64,000 nucleotides of DNA from JAGOTN01 sp964538345 (GCA_964538345.1 CAZIFF010000001.1:1-64000), one strand, 5' to 3'; positions 43,675-52,827 are shown, counted from the first letter of the stretch. Program-made: numbers and translations. Notes: generated from the sequence alone by a model not told the origin.

Positions 43675-44002
43675 ATTTATTTTTTAATTTAGTAAATGTG
43701 GTGGTATACAAAAATCCCACCACCATGTAGAGCCGAAGCTCATACCCTAAGTTTCCCTAGGATAGCTCAACGAGAGACCCATGATGATGGGGTTTCTATT
43801 CTCGTTGAGACTTTGTTATTTGGACCATATCGCCACAGAGCTGTGTCGGGTTAGGTCACTGTATTGTCTTTACTGACATTACATCAGTATTGAAATCATA
43901 TCGTAAATTAAGGATTTTGCTAAGCAACCCCACGAGTATGCGACGTATTCCCTAGCCTGCATAGCTATGCAGGTAAATGGGGTCTGTCATTAATATAAAG
44001 GT
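43675..44002. other. hairpin-rich intergenic region upstream of the serine recombinase
   Basis: No credible frame. Successive palindromes are visible: GTGGTGG...CCACCAC (43698-43723), GAGC-CGAA-GCTC (43730-43741), CCTA...TAGG, CTCAACGAGA...TCTCGTTGAG (43766-43809) and the perfect CCTGCATAGCTATGCAGG (43956-43973). Large serine recombinases usually lie next to their attachment site, so part of this may be an att site; a structured RNA is the alternative. Confidence 0.55.
43956..43973. repeat. perfect 18-bp palindrome before the recombinase start
   Basis: CCTGCATAG and CTATGCAGG abut without a spacer, 30 bases before the recombinase ATG. It could be a recombinase or repressor binding site. Confidence 0.8.
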
Positions 44003-45325
44003 ATGGAAACACAATTTGTTAGCAATTTTGGAGTTAGAACGGAGATTGAACAGACAAAAGTTAAATATGTCCTGTATGCCAGAAAATCGACTGAATCAGA
44101 CGAGAAACAAGCATTGTCAATTGAATCACAGGTAAAAGAAATGCTTCAAATAGCAGAACGAGATGGATTGGAGATTGTTGATATCCGAAGAGAATCACAC
44201 TCAGCAAAAGAGTCTGGCGGAAGACCAGTATTTAAGGAAATACTTAGAGACATTAGAAGTGGTAGGTATACAGGAATTCTGACATGGGCGCCAGATCGAT
44301 TATCCAGAAATGCGGGAGATCTTGGAAGTGTTGTTGACTTGATGGATGAAAAAAAACTTTTAGAGATAAAAACATATGGTCAATCATTTAAAAACTCTCC
44401 GAATGAAAAGTTCCTTTTGATGATTCTCTGCTCTCAAGCAAAGTTAGAGAATGATAATAAAAGTATCAATGTTAAAAGAGGTCTTCGTACAAGATGTGAA
44501 ATGGGACTTCGACCAGGTCGCGCAGTTGTTGGATACATAAATGAAAAACACATGGACAGAAAATGTCAGGTCATTATAGATCCATATAGAGCACCTATCA
44601 TTAAACAAATGTTTGAGAAGGTAGCTTATGAAAAATGGTCTGGCCGGAAGATTTATAATTGGCTTAAGTTTGATATCAACTTCAAAACAGAAAGTGGAAA
44701 CAAAGGGCTCTGTCTTGGAAACATTTATGTCATTCTCCAGAACCCATTCTATTACGGAGTCTTTGAATACCCTGTTAAGAGTGGAAATTGGTATACAGGA
44801 AAACATGAACCACTTATATCAAAAGAATTGTTTGATCAAGTTCAGGAGCAAGTTAAAAGTCAATTTGTAAGATCTGAAAGTAAAGAATTTGCTTTCACCA
44901 AACTAATGACCTGTGGAATATGTGGATCAGGTATAACAGCTGACGAAAAATTCAAGAAACAGAAGAATGGAAATATTCATCGATATGTTTATTACGGATG
45001 TACGAAAGTTCGAGATAAAAATTGTAAGTGTGGTTATATAAATGAATTGGATTTAATAAAACAATTTGAGGAGCTGATTGATAAAGTTGATATTGACGAA
45101 ATAGGTATAAAAGAGAAGATTAAGGTTGAAGTTGAAAGATTCAAGAAATTTCAACAAACAGTTTTAGGAATTAGAGACAAGGTGAATATCCAAGATGTGG
45201 ATATACGCAACTATGCCAAATATACTTTACGAGAAGGTGTAGATATAGAGAAACGAGAATTGCTAGGTTGTTTTAGGAGCAAAATACTTCTAAAACAGAA
45301 AGTGGTCTCTATTGATACTAAGTGA
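44003..45325 (+). CDS. large serine recombinase (site-specific integrase)
   Basis: A 440-residue recombinase that cuts and rejoins DNA through a 5'-phosphoserine link. The resolvase catalytic domain begins with YVLYARKSTESDEKQALS, with S29 as nucleophile; the arginine-bearing LTWAPDRLSRNAGDLG and the helix E follow. The recombinase domain (about 150-260) has RGLRTRCEMGLRPGRA and LQNPFYYGVFEYPV. A zinc ribbon (CGICGSGITADE ... GCTKVRDKNCKCGY, about 303-345) and a C-terminal coiled region complete it. Length is typical. It probably mobilises the island. Its 3' end overlaps the convergent cupredoxin gene by eight bases, so the right boundary of the element may lie within or beyond the copper operon. 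Confidence 0.93.
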   Translation: METQFVSNFGVRTEIEQTKVKYVLYARKSTESDEKQALSIESQVKEMLQIAERDGLEIVDIRRESHSAKESGGRPVFKEILRDIRSGRYTGILTWAPDRLSRNAGDLGSVVDLMDEKKLLEIKTYGQSFKNSPNEKFLLMILCSQAKLENDNKSINVKRGLRTRCEMGLRPGRAVVGYINEKHMDRKCQVIIDPYRAPIIKQMFEKVAYEKWSGRKIYNWLKFDINFKTESGNKGLCLGNIYVILQNPFYYGVFEYPVKSGNWYTGKHEPLISKELFDQVQEQVKSQFVRSESKEFAFTKLMTCGICGSGITADEKFKKQKNGNIHRYVYYGCTKVRDKNCKCGYINELDLIKQFEELIDKVDIDEIGIKEKIKVEVERFKKFQQTVLGIRDKVNIQDVDIRNYAKYTLREGVDIEKRELLGCFRSKILLKQKVVSIDTK

Positions 45326-45716
45326 AATTAATTGAGAAATTATACATACCCATACCACATGTTGCTTGTAGTGGAATGCCTGCAACCGGTATTCCTATGT
45401 CAATAATTTCTTCTCCTGTCTGATTTAAAACTTTTTGATATCCAATCGACTGAATCGCTAATGATGAAGAACAGTCATATGTGCCATTAGTTTTGACAAT
45501 CAATTTTGTTGGAATGCCAGACTGAGCATTTGAAATTTGAGGTGAGTAACCGCCCTTTGCATCTATAGTTACATACTGAACACCATCTTTTATTTCAACA
45601 TTCTGTACGGTTTGTACTAATTCATTTTCAGTATTGTTTTTTGAGCCACCAAGAAAAATAATTCCCATTCCTATAATTAGTCCTAATGTAACAATTGATA
45701 AGGCAAGTTTATTCAT
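45318..45716 (-). CDS. membrane-anchored cupredoxin-like protein
   Basis: A 132-residue protein with an N-terminal signal anchor (about 4-24) and a beta-rich domain (about 42-132) typical of small cupredoxins: VQYVTIDAKGGYSPQ, LIVKTNGTYDCSSSL and the terminal ATCGMGMYNFSINF, where Cys and Met could be copper ligands. The usual histidine ligand is not visible, so it may bind Cu(I) rather than act as an electron carrier. It is the last gene of the copper operon, nine bases after the transporter gene, and overlaps the recombinase 3' end by eight bases. Confidence 0.75.
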   Translation of the reverse strand: MNKLALSIVTLGLIIGMGIIFLGGSKNNTENELVQTVQNVEIKDGVQYVTIDAKGGYSPQISNAQSGIPTKLIVKTNGTYDCSSSLAIQSIGYQKVLNQTGEEIIDIGIPVAGIPLQATCGMGMYNFSINFT

Positions 45717-45725
45717 AAAGATTAA

Positions 45726-46733
45726 TTATATATTAAATAATGGATTGATAATTCCTAGACCAGCAAGACCAGCAAGGAGTGCAAACAGACCGAGACCTAT
45801 TACAACAACCCCCGCGGACTTGAAAAACACAGGCGCATATTTTGATTGAGCAAAAGAAGCAGAACCAAATGACAGCAACAAAAGCATCGGGAGCGTCCCT
45901 AGTGCAAATGAAAACATAATAAGTGAACCTGCTATAAAAGATCCACTACTTAATGCAGACACTTGCATAGATTGGGTGAAGCCACACGGCAAGAAAAAAG
46001 TTGCAAAACCAATAATGAGCGGTGTAAGTGTTTTATGCTCGATTCTTCTAAAAAAGTTAAATAAGCCTGACGGTAGTGAAATTTTATTTTTTGCAAATAC
46101 TCCAACCAAATTTAAACCGAGGAACAACATAACAACAGAAGCGAAGATCCCTAAAATCGCACTAAGTGTAAAGTTTAGACCAATAACACCTCCAACAATT
46201 CCAAGTAAACCTCCTAGTACCGCAAAACTAACAAGCCTCCCCAAATGGAAGAGTGTAAAAGTTCTAGTATCGCTTACATTATCCTGAGATACTTTTGCAG
46301 AAAGTGATAAAACTAATCCTCCCACAATTGCGAGACAACTTGAGACCGATGCAATAAGTCCAACAATAAAACTTGTAACATATGTAGTCTGTCCACCCAG
46401 ACCAAAATTTAGTATTCCAGATTTTTGTAATACGAAGAACAACACAAGAATTCCGAGCCCTATAGGTAGAGCTTTCCAAATTACATCATCTTTTTGTTTT
46501 ACTAGGGTGGATTTTTCTACAGATAAAACATAACCACTCGACTGTGTTTTATTTGTCAGAAATTTTGCTAACTCCTCTGGATTCTGATCACTTTCAATTT
46601 CGATTTCTACTGTTTCTCTTTTTAAATCAACAAGTGCACTTTTTATATTACTTTCTTCTCTCAAAATATCTTCAATCAAAATTTTGCAAGATGCACAGTG
46701 AGTACCTGATACATGAAATGTGTAATTTTTCAT
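45726..46733 (-). CDS. HMA domain fused to TauE/SafE (DsbD-like) membrane protein
   Basis: A 335-residue protein. An N-terminal heavy-metal-associated domain (HVSGTHCASCKILIEDIL, CxxC metal site) is followed by about eight membrane helices of the sulfite exporter TauE/SafE-DsbD superfamily, with SSCLAIVGGLVLSLSA and FFLPCGFTQSM, both near cysteines. This HMA-DsbD_2 arrangement is common next to copA. Copper transfer or export is inferred from the fused metal domain and operon. It follows copA by two bases. Confidence 0.88.
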   Translation of the reverse strand: MKNYTFHVSGTHCASCKILIEDILREESNIKSALVDLKRETVEIEIESDQNPEELAKFLTNKTQSSGYVLSVEKSTLVKQKDDVIWKALPIGLGILVLFFVLQKSGILNFGLGGQTTYVTSFIVGLIASVSSCLAIVGGLVLSLSAKVSQDNVSDTRTFTLFHLGRLVSFAVLGGLLGIVGGVIGLNFTLSAILGIFASVVMLFLGLNLVGVFAKNKISLPSGLFNFFRRIEHKTLTPLIIGFATFFLPCGFTQSMQVSALSSGSFIAGSLIMFSFALGTLPMLLLLSFGSASFAQSKYAPVFFKSAGVVVIGLGLFALLAGLAGLGIINPLFNI

Positions 46734-46735
46734 AT

Positions 46736-49030
46736 TTATAATTTTTTAGTTTTAATACGCAATGAATTTGAAACCACAGAGACCGAAGACATCGCCATGG
46801 CAAAACCTGCAAATATTGGATTCAACAGCCAACCAAACACTGGATAGAAAACACCCGCAGCAAGTGGTATACCAATAACATTGTAAACAAATGCCCAGAA
46901 AAGATTTTGCTTGATTCCACGCATTGTAATTTTTGAAAGCTTGATTGCCTTTACAAGTTTTGAAATATCACCACCAAGAAGTGTAATACCAGCTGACTCA
47001 ATCGCCACATCAGTACCAGTTCCCATTGCAATACCAACATCAGCTTGTGCAAGTGCGGGAGCATCATTCACACCATCACCCGCCATAGCCACAACATAAC
47101 CTTGGGCTTGTAACTCTTTTATTTTTTCAAGTTTATCTTGTGGTAATACATGAGCAATTACTTCATCAATACCAACAAGTGAAGCAATATATTTTGCAGC
47201 TTTCTCATCGTCTCCTGTAAGCATTACTACTTTGATTCCCAACTTATGAAGATCAGCGATTGCTTGTTTTGATTCTTGCTTGATTTCATCAGCCACCATC
47301 ACAAAACCCATCACCGCATCTTTTGTTGCGAGAATAACAGGTGTCTTGCCTTGTGAAGTAAATTCATTCAAACTTGCAACATCAAATTGAATATTAAGAT
47401 CATTGATTAGTTTTGCATTCCCAACAAAATATTCTGTGCCAGAAACTAATCCTTTCAGACCTTTACCCTGAATACTTTCAAAGTCTGAAACTTCTGATAA
47501 ACCAATATTTTTTTCTTGCGCATAATTAACAATTGCATTTGCAATTGGGTGCTCAGACTTTTTTTCAAGTGAAGCAAGTATCGAGATAAGTTCATCATCC
47601 GTTAATTTTAAAAGATTTTTTATATCAACAAGGGTTGGTTTTCCTTTTGTAATTGTTCCTGTCTTATCAACTACAACTGTGTTTACTTTATGAAGCTTTT
47701 CGAGAGTCGCAGCATCTTTAATTAAAATTCCTTCTTTGGCGCCTTTCCCTACTCCAACAATTATTGCTGTTGGTGTTGCTAGGCCCAGTGCACACGGACA
47801 GGCGATTACCAAAATTCCCACAAATGAAACTAGACCAAAAGATAATGCTTGAGCAAATCCCAAATATTGTGACCCAACAATTAACCATATTCCTAAAGTT
47901 AGGAACGCTATTACGAGAACAATTGGTACAAAGACTGCAGATATTTTGTCTGCCAAAGCTTGAATTGGAGCCTTACTACCTTGTGCATCTTCCACCATTT
48001 TTATAATTTGTGCTAAAAGTGTTTCTGATCCAACTTTTGTTGCTTTGAATATAAATGAACCATTAGTATTAATTGTTCCAGAGACAACATGGCCACCAAC
48101 CTTTTTCTGAACAGGCATCGGTTCACCAGTAACCATTGACTCATCAATGAATGATTCGCCTTCTGTAATAACTCCGTCAACCGGAATTTTCGCACCAGGT
48201 TTTATAATAATTAAATCTCCGTGCTTAACTTCGTTTACTGAAATCTCAATTTCTTTTCCATCACGAACAACTAAAGCAGTTTTCGCTTGAAGATTTAAAA
48301 GCTTTTCAATTGCATCTCCAGTTTTTATTTTTGACTTTGCTTCAAGATATTTTCCAAGAGCAATAAAAGTAATAACAACAATTGTGACATCGTAATACTG
48401 ATATTCAACATTTATAAATGGTTTAAGCACATCCTCTAATGCACTCACAGCAAAACTGTATAGAAAGGCCGCAACAGTACCAATACCAATCAGCGTATCC
48501 ATGTTTGCTTTTCCATATCGAAGAAATCTATAGACTCCAAGTAAGTATGGCTTCCCCACGACAAATAATACATATGTCGCAAAAATTGGGAGCAAATGAT
48601 GGAAGAACTCTTTGAGTGTATAACTCATTGCGGGGGCGAGACTATATTCAGCGAGAATATCCCAACCCATAACAAAAGCAGCAAAAATTGCGAGTGGTAA
48701 AGCAGAAAATACTTTTGTTCGCATATCTGCAACTTCTGCAAGCTTGTCATTTTTTGACTGATTCAAACCAAGATGAGCTGAGTGTTCATCGGCAGACATC
48801 CCCATTTCTTCTGCTGTAGCTGTTACTTCTAGTGAATATCCCAATGTCTCAATATGTTTTGATAAATCATGCGGATTTGTTTTTGTAGGATCAAAAGAAA
48901 TTTTAGCCTTTTCAGTACCGTAGTTCACATCAGCAGATTGCACACCATCAACTTTTTTAAAAGTTTTTTCTATAACAGATGAACATGAAGCACAGTGCAT
49001 TCCCTTCACTTTATAAGTTTCTGTTTGCAT
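46736..49030 (-). CDS. copA: copper-translocating P1B-type ATPase
   Basis: Exports Cu(I) across the membrane using ATP. The N-terminal HMA domain has GMHCASCSSVIEK. A His/Met-containing linker (MGMSADEHSAH) follows. The transmembrane metal site is C411-P-C413 in IACPCALGLATP, the phosphorylated aspartate is D455 in VVVDKTGTITKG, and TGDDEKAA plus AMAGDGVNDAPAL mark the ATP-binding hinge. The final helices carry YNVIGIPLAAGVFYP and MAMSSVSVVSNSLRIK, which provide the remaining copper residues. Length 764 is typical. It follows csoR by one base and precedes the HMA-TauE gene by two, forming a tight operon. Confidence 0.97.
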   Translation of the reverse strand: MQTETYKVKGMHCASCSSVIEKTFKKVDGVQSADVNYGTEKAKISFDPTKTNPHDLSKHIETLGYSLEVTATAEEMGMSADEHSAHLGLNQSKNDKLAEVADMRTKVFSALPLAIFAAFVMGWDILAEYSLAPAMSYTLKEFFHHLLPIFATYVLFVVGKPYLLGVYRFLRYGKANMDTLIGIGTVAAFLYSFAVSALEDVLKPFINVEYQYYDVTIVVITFIALGKYLEAKSKIKTGDAIEKLLNLQAKTALVVRDGKEIEISVNEVKHGDLIIIKPGAKIPVDGVITEGESFIDESMVTGEPMPVQKKVGGHVVSGTINTNGSFIFKATKVGSETLLAQIIKMVEDAQGSKAPIQALADKISAVFVPIVLVIAFLTLGIWLIVGSQYLGFAQALSFGLVSFVGILVIACPCALGLATPTAIIVGVGKGAKEGILIKDAATLEKLHKVNTVVVDKTGTITKGKPTLVDIKNLLKLTDDELISILASLEKKSEHPIANAIVNYAQEKNIGLSEVSDFESIQGKGLKGLVSGTEYFVGNAKLINDLNIQFDVASLNEFTSQGKTPVILATKDAVMGFVMVADEIKQESKQAIADLHKLGIKVVMLTGDDEKAAKYIASLVGIDEVIAHVLPQDKLEKIKELQAQGYVVAMAGDGVNDAPALAQADVGIAMGTGTDVAIESAGITLLGGDISKLVKAIKLSKITMRGIKQNLFWAFVYNVIGIPLAAGVFYPVFGWLLNPIFAGFAMAMSSVSVVSNSLRIKTKKL

Positions 49031-49031
49031 A

Positions 49032-49307
49032 TTATTTTCTCTTTAGCTTATAAACTTTTAAAATTTCTTGCTTGGCTTTATCTGTTTGCCCAGCCTTCAC
49101 CTGATTCATAATGCACCCACCTAGGTGGTTTTCGAGCAACAAATCTTCAACATTCGAAAGCGCCTGCTTTACAGCAGATGTTTGAGTAATCACATCTATA
49201 CAATAAGTATCGTTTTCAATCATTCTTTGTAAACCACGAACTTGCCCCTCTATAAGCTTTAGTCGCCGAATAATTTTTTCTTTATTTTTATCCTCAATAT
49301 ATTTCAT
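49032..49307 (-). CDS. csoR: CsoR-family copper-sensing repressor
   Basis: A 91-residue all-helical repressor. The Cu(I)-binding triad is intact: C36 (DTYCIDVI), H61 and C65 (LENHLGGC), at the same residue numbers as Mycobacterium CsoR. RRLKLIEGQVRGLQRMIE matches the family N-terminal helix. Without copper it represses its own operon; copper binding releases DNA. It is the first gene of the csoR-copA-HMA/TauE-cupredoxin operon and its promoter contains a matching operator at 49321-49337. Confidence 0.96.
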   Translation of the reverse strand: MKYIEDKNKEKIIRRLKLIEGQVRGLQRMIENDTYCIDVITQTSAVKQALSNVEDLLLENHLGGCIMNQVKAGQTDKAKQEILKVYKLKRK

Positions 49308-49315
49308 ACTTAATT

Positions 49316-49344
49316 AGTATATACCCCCTATGGGTATCGTGCAA
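49316..49344 (-). promoter_or_regulatory. csoR-copA promoter with overlapping CsoR operator
   Basis: On the minus strand TTGCAC (49339-49344), a 17-base spacer and TATACT (49316-49321). The inverted repeat ATACCC-CCTAT-GGGTAT (49321-49337) fills the spacer and resembles known CsoR operators, which are G/C-tract inverted repeats flanked by AT. Repressor binding would block polymerase access directly. Confidence 0.85.
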
Positions 49345-49472
49345 ATTAAAACAAAAACCACCAGAAAAGGAGGATTTTGTTTTAATTTTGATCTCACCAG
49401 TTAAACCAATTTCGAGATAGACCTCTTATTGTTATCTACGCAACTTGTGCGCAATAACCTAGCTCTTATTTG

Positions 49473-49543
49473 CTGCCCGACAAGGACTCGAACCTCGATA
49501 CCATGGACCAAAACCATGTGTCCTACCATTAGACGATCGGGCA
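49473..49543 (-). tRNA. tRNA-Gln (anticodon TTG)
   Basis: The 71-base minus-strand sequence folds as a cloverleaf: acceptor TGCCCGA/TCGGGCA, D arm with GTC...GAC, anticodon arm CATGG-TTTTGGT-CCATG with TTG at 34-36, a four-base variable loop, and T arm CGAGG-TTCGAGT-CCTTG. The discriminator is G, as expected for glutamine. CCA is not encoded (GCAA follows), so CCA must be added enzymatically. Confidence 0.95.
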
Positions 49544-49615
49544 ATACGCTTCAAATAAAGCGGTAAAAGACATTTTGCACTAAAAATCGTGTTGTTGCAA
49601 GGCGGTCAAACCTAA

Positions 49616-49936
49616 TTAAACAATGCCAATCTTAGCCTTTATTTGACGCACATCGTCCTCCACTCTGTCTAAGCGGTTGTTAGGCGCAGTAATTAATTTA
49701 AATTCTAAAGTATTCATTCTCCCTTCTAAATTATCCATTCTGGTTTCTAGACCATCCATTCTAATTTCCAATCTATCCATTCTATTATCTAAGCCATCCA
49801 TTCTAGTCTCCAATCTATCCATTCTGGTTTCCAAAGCACTAAAACCCCCTTGAATCATAATTGCTAATACACCGATTTTTTCTTCGAATAAGTCATCAAT
49901 ATATTTTCTATCTTGTTTTGTCAGCATGTGGAACAT
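49616..49936 (-). CDS. small coiled-coil repeat protein
   Basis: A 106-residue soluble protein. The middle part is a regular seven-residue repeat of the form LETRMDR / LETRMDG / LDNRMDR repeated about six times, giving a long coiled coil. The N-terminus (LTKQDRKYIDDLFEEKI) and C-terminus (RLDRVEDDVRQIKAKIGIV) continue the helical pattern. Such proteins resemble phage and Bdr-like coiled-coil families. It is located between tRNA-Gln and the histidine kinase, in the same direction as both. Function unknown. Confidence 0.75.
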   Translation of the reverse strand: MFHMLTKQDRKYIDDLFEEKIGVLAIMIQGGFSALETRMDRLETRMDGLDNRMDRLEIRMDGLETRMDNLEGRMNTLEFKLITAPNNRLDRVEDDVRQIKAKIGIV

Positions 49937-50025
49937 AGTAGCAATTGGTATATGAAATACTTTTAAAGTATATCTAATGTCTAGATAAAATCGCTGTGGA
50001 TTACGAATTAGGACACAAATTTAAA

Positions 50026-51636
50026 CTATTTAACTAGTGGCAAAACAACCTCAAATGTAGCACCCTTATCTCGCCCTGCTGATTGCGCAACAATGGTTCC
50101 GTTGTGATCTTTGATAATTTTGTATGTGATATAAAGTCCATATCCAGTACTGTTTACATTTCTCTTTTTAGCTTCTTCACCTCGTCCTCCTTGTGTGAAC
50201 AAAACTTTTTTATCATCTTCTGAAAGCCCCAAACCTGTGTCAGAAACTTTGAAAAGTATTTTTCCTTTTTCTGTCTGAAGAGACACTGTCACAGCACCCG
50301 CGTTTGTATATTGAATAGAATTTTCAATTAAATTTCTCACAGCTTGTGCAAGATGTGTAAGGTCACCATTTACCATCATTTCTTTTGATGCATCAATGAT
50401 TGCGTTTAATTGCAATTTCTTCCCTTCTGCAATTGGTTTAAGTTGACCGATAATATCTGACACCAATGCACGAAAATCAAAATTCACATGCTGATAACTC
50501 ACTGTTCCATCATGAAGATTTGAAGCATCCAAAAGTGAACGCACCATTTGCACAGCTTGCGTGTTTGTATCAAAACCAACATCAACAAGTTTTTGCGCCT
50601 CAGGAGTCATGCTTCCATATTCACCTGTCTTCAACGCATCAAAAATTGTACGTGATCTTGTAAGAAAACCCTTCACCTGGTGATTAATAAATCTCATCAA
50701 AGACTCTTGTTGGGAGTTGGCTTTTTCAAGAAGAGTTTTTTGTTGTTCAACTTGTTTTACAGATTTGATTAGGTAGTATCCAGCAATTACAACGAATATG
50801 AAAGATACTGAATTAAGAGCAACATTTATAGGATTTCTTATAAAGAAGAATTGAGCTCCTGTAATTACAATCAAAGAAAATACTAAGGCGTTAGAAGCAA
50901 TGAGTTTTACGCCCAAAGAATTATATTTAACAATACTATACACAAGCATTCCAATGAAAATAGGCAAAGAAAATGTCCCATATAGATTTATTTCATAGTG
51001 ACCTGTAATAGCTGATATATACTCGGTGACAGAAAAAATAGACAGGAATAAAATTAAACCGATACCAACGATTAAATTTCTCATTCTATTTTCTTTATCC
51101 ACAATCCATCTCCAAATACTTACAATAACAACAAAAGCAATTGAAATAATAGACAATATAGCCTTGTAATCAACAATAAAATCCCCACCAACAGATTCGC
51201 ACCAATATTGGTTAAAACTTATAACAGACTGGTCGGCAACTGTAATCAAAAAAGCCGGTATTTGAATTGCAAATAAAATAATTTTTGCCCAAGTAGAAAA
51301 ATCCCTACCTACAACAATCACCCAAAACAGATAACAAGATAACAAAACAAAGATTAAATTTACATAATCAAGTAAAGACCAGAAGAAATGAATCAAATAA
51401 TAATCTTGAGAAACCCATGTTATAAGATCTGCGATTAACCAAAACGACAAAGAGAGTATAAATAAAATAAATGCATTAACAGCTAATTTGAATTTAGAAT
51501 TATTATAAATAAAAATACACAGTATTACAGATGCAGCAATTGGAATTAAATGAGAATAGTAAGCAATTGTATGAACTGCATTAGTTGAAGCAAAACATGT
51601 ATTTATAGTATTTAATACTAAGTCCATGACATTCAA
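50026..51636 (-). CDS. membrane sensor histidine kinase (orphan)
   Basis: A 536-residue protein with about eight N-terminal membrane helices (to about residue 275), no separate extracellular sensor domain, and a C-terminal HisKA-like and HATPase region. The phospho-accepting histidine lies in MRFINHQVKGFLTRSR. The ATP-binding site is visible as N-box NLIENSIQYTNAG, G1 VSDTGLGLSED and G2 NSTGYGLYITYKI. No response regulator is adjacent, so its partner is elsewhere in the genome. The layout resembles 7TM-type kinases with membrane-embedded sensing. It starts two bases after the hypothetical gene upstream. Confidence 0.9.
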   Translation of the reverse strand: MNVMDLVLNTINTCFASTNAVHTIAYYSHLIPIAASVILCIFIYNNSKFKLAVNAFILFILSLSFWLIADLITWVSQDYYLIHFFWSLLDYVNLIFVLLSCYLFWVIVVGRDFSTWAKIILFAIQIPAFLITVADQSVISFNQYWCESVGGDFIVDYKAILSIISIAFVVIVSIWRWIVDKENRMRNLIVGIGLILFLSIFSVTEYISAITGHYEINLYGTFSLPIFIGMLVYSIVKYNSLGVKLIASNALVFSLIVITGAQFFFIRNPINVALNSVSFIFVVIAGYYLIKSVKQVEQQKTLLEKANSQQESLMRFINHQVKGFLTRSRTIFDALKTGEYGSMTPEAQKLVDVGFDTNTQAVQMVRSLLDASNLHDGTVSYQHVNFDFRALVSDIIGQLKPIAEGKKLQLNAIIDASKEMMVNGDLTHLAQAVRNLIENSIQYTNAGAVTVSLQTEKGKILFKVSDTGLGLSEDDKKVLFTQGGRGEEAKKRNVNSTGYGLYITYKIIKDHNGTIVAQSAGRDKGATFEVVLPLVK

Positions 51637-51638
51637 AA

Positions 51639-52463
51639 TTATAACATATCCTCAACTTGTGGAGGATAACTATTCCAGAAATCTACGCCTTCTATCTCTG
51701 TTGGATTAAGGGCAACTATTAAAGGTTTTATACCAAAAACTTTCTCTATTTTTTTAAATGCTGGAATAAAAACATTCTTGGTAAAATCTATCTCGTTCTC
51801 ATCTAATAAAAAATTTTCAAATAAAATACCATGTACCAAAAATAAAGCTAAGTATTTTTTGTAATATTTTTTAGCACTAGAACCATTATTTTTAAGCCAA
51901 TCAGAACTATCGAATAAGTACTCTCCGGCATCTGGTATGATTTTTTCTAAAAGACAATGGTGAAAATCTATGAAATTTCTACCATCTATAGTCTGCAGAC
52001 ATTTCATAGAAAATCCATTACTTTTATTAAAATCTAAAATTCTAATTTTTTTGAAAATACTATCATTATTTTTATCCATTCCTTTATGTATAAATAGTTT
52101 TCCTAATGCATACTTAGAAGGATTACCTGAATGAAATTTGTCATCATAATATTCCCAAAATAAAGGTTTTAGATTATACCCGGTACTCAAATCATAAAAT
52201 CTTTTTACCTCAAATTGCGGTGTAGCCACAGATCTAAATAACACAGCATTAATACCAAGATTAAATGGTTCTGGTATATCTTTAATATAATTTTCTACTT
52301 TTTTTATTAAGTCCTTATCTTGTCTCCTATTTTCAATTTCTTTCAATGCTGATTCTAAATCTATATAAAAATTGTTATCAAAATCTAGACGATTAATTTC
52401 TAATATTTCTTTTTTTGAAAATAAAAAATCTAATATATTCAATATACTATCTTTAATTTTCAT
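51639..52463 (-). CDS. hypothetical protein
   Basis: A soluble protein of about 274 residues if started at the ATG at 52463 (MKIKDSILN), which overlaps the upstream gene by 11 bases; an earlier in-frame ATG at 52526 would overlap more. It shows mixed helix and strand (EILEINRLDFDNNFYIDLES, FSMKCLQTIDGRNFIDFHHC, LVHGILFENFLLDENEIDF). I recognise no motif. The FHHCLLE histidine-containing stretch might be functional. It lies two bases upstream of the histidine kinase gene, so it may belong to its signalling pathway. Confidence 0.55.
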   Translation of the reverse strand: MKIKDSILNILDFLFSKKEILEINRLDFDNNFYIDLESALKEIENRRQDKDLIKKVENYIKDIPEPFNLGINAVLFRSVATPQFEVKRFYDLSTGYNLKPLFWEYYDDKFHSGNPSKYALGKLFIHKGMDKNNDSIFKKIRILDFNKSNGFSMKCLQTIDGRNFIDFHHCLLEKIIPDAGEYLFDSSDWLKNNGSSAKKYYKKYLALFLVHGILFENFLLDENEIDFTKNVFIPAFKKIEKVFGIKPLIVALNPTEIEGVDFWNSYPPQVEDML

Positions 52464-52827
52464 TGTTTGAATCAGGGCTCCAACAAGTATCCTCAACAGA
52501 CTCAGGATCACAATATGTAAATTCACAATTTTCAGTATTATCTAAACATTCCTGAAAACAAGAATTTTCTGAACATTTTTCAAAAAACCATGCAGGAACA
52601 TCCACATATTTATAAACTTCTAATTGATTTGGAGGACATTCTTCTTCTGAACAATTTCTATAAAAACAACTTTCTGTTTGAGGATCACAAGGAGACTCTA
52701 AATTCATTACAAAATCTTTATTCTCAAAATAATTAACATAAGAAAAACTAGCAGCAATCAAAAATAAACAAACACCTAATATTGTAAGTGCAAAATTTAT
52801 ATTATTTTTAAATACTCTTAAAAACAT
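52453..52827 (-). CDS. small cysteine-rich membrane-anchored protein
   Basis: A 124-residue protein with one N-terminal helix (about 12-34) and an acidic extracytoplasmic part containing about eleven cysteines (CDPQTESCFYRNCSEEEC, CSENSCFQECLDNTENCEF, CDPESVEDTCW). Regular CxxxxC spacing suggests disulfide knots or metal binding. It overlaps the next gene by 11 bases and precedes the histidine kinase, so an upstream signal-sensing role is possible but unproven. Confidence 0.6.
   Translation of the reverse strand: MFLRVFKNNINFALTILGVCLFLIAASFSYVNYFENKDFVMNLESPCDPQTESCFYRNCSEEECPPNQLEVYKYVDVPAWFFEKCSENSCFQECLDNTENCEFTYCDPESVEDTCWSPDSNNEN

Noticed and set aside
41151..45325. Complete prophage
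   Set aside because: Apart from the methyltransferase, HTH protein, Ltp protein and recombinase there are no capsid, portal, large terminase or tail genes.
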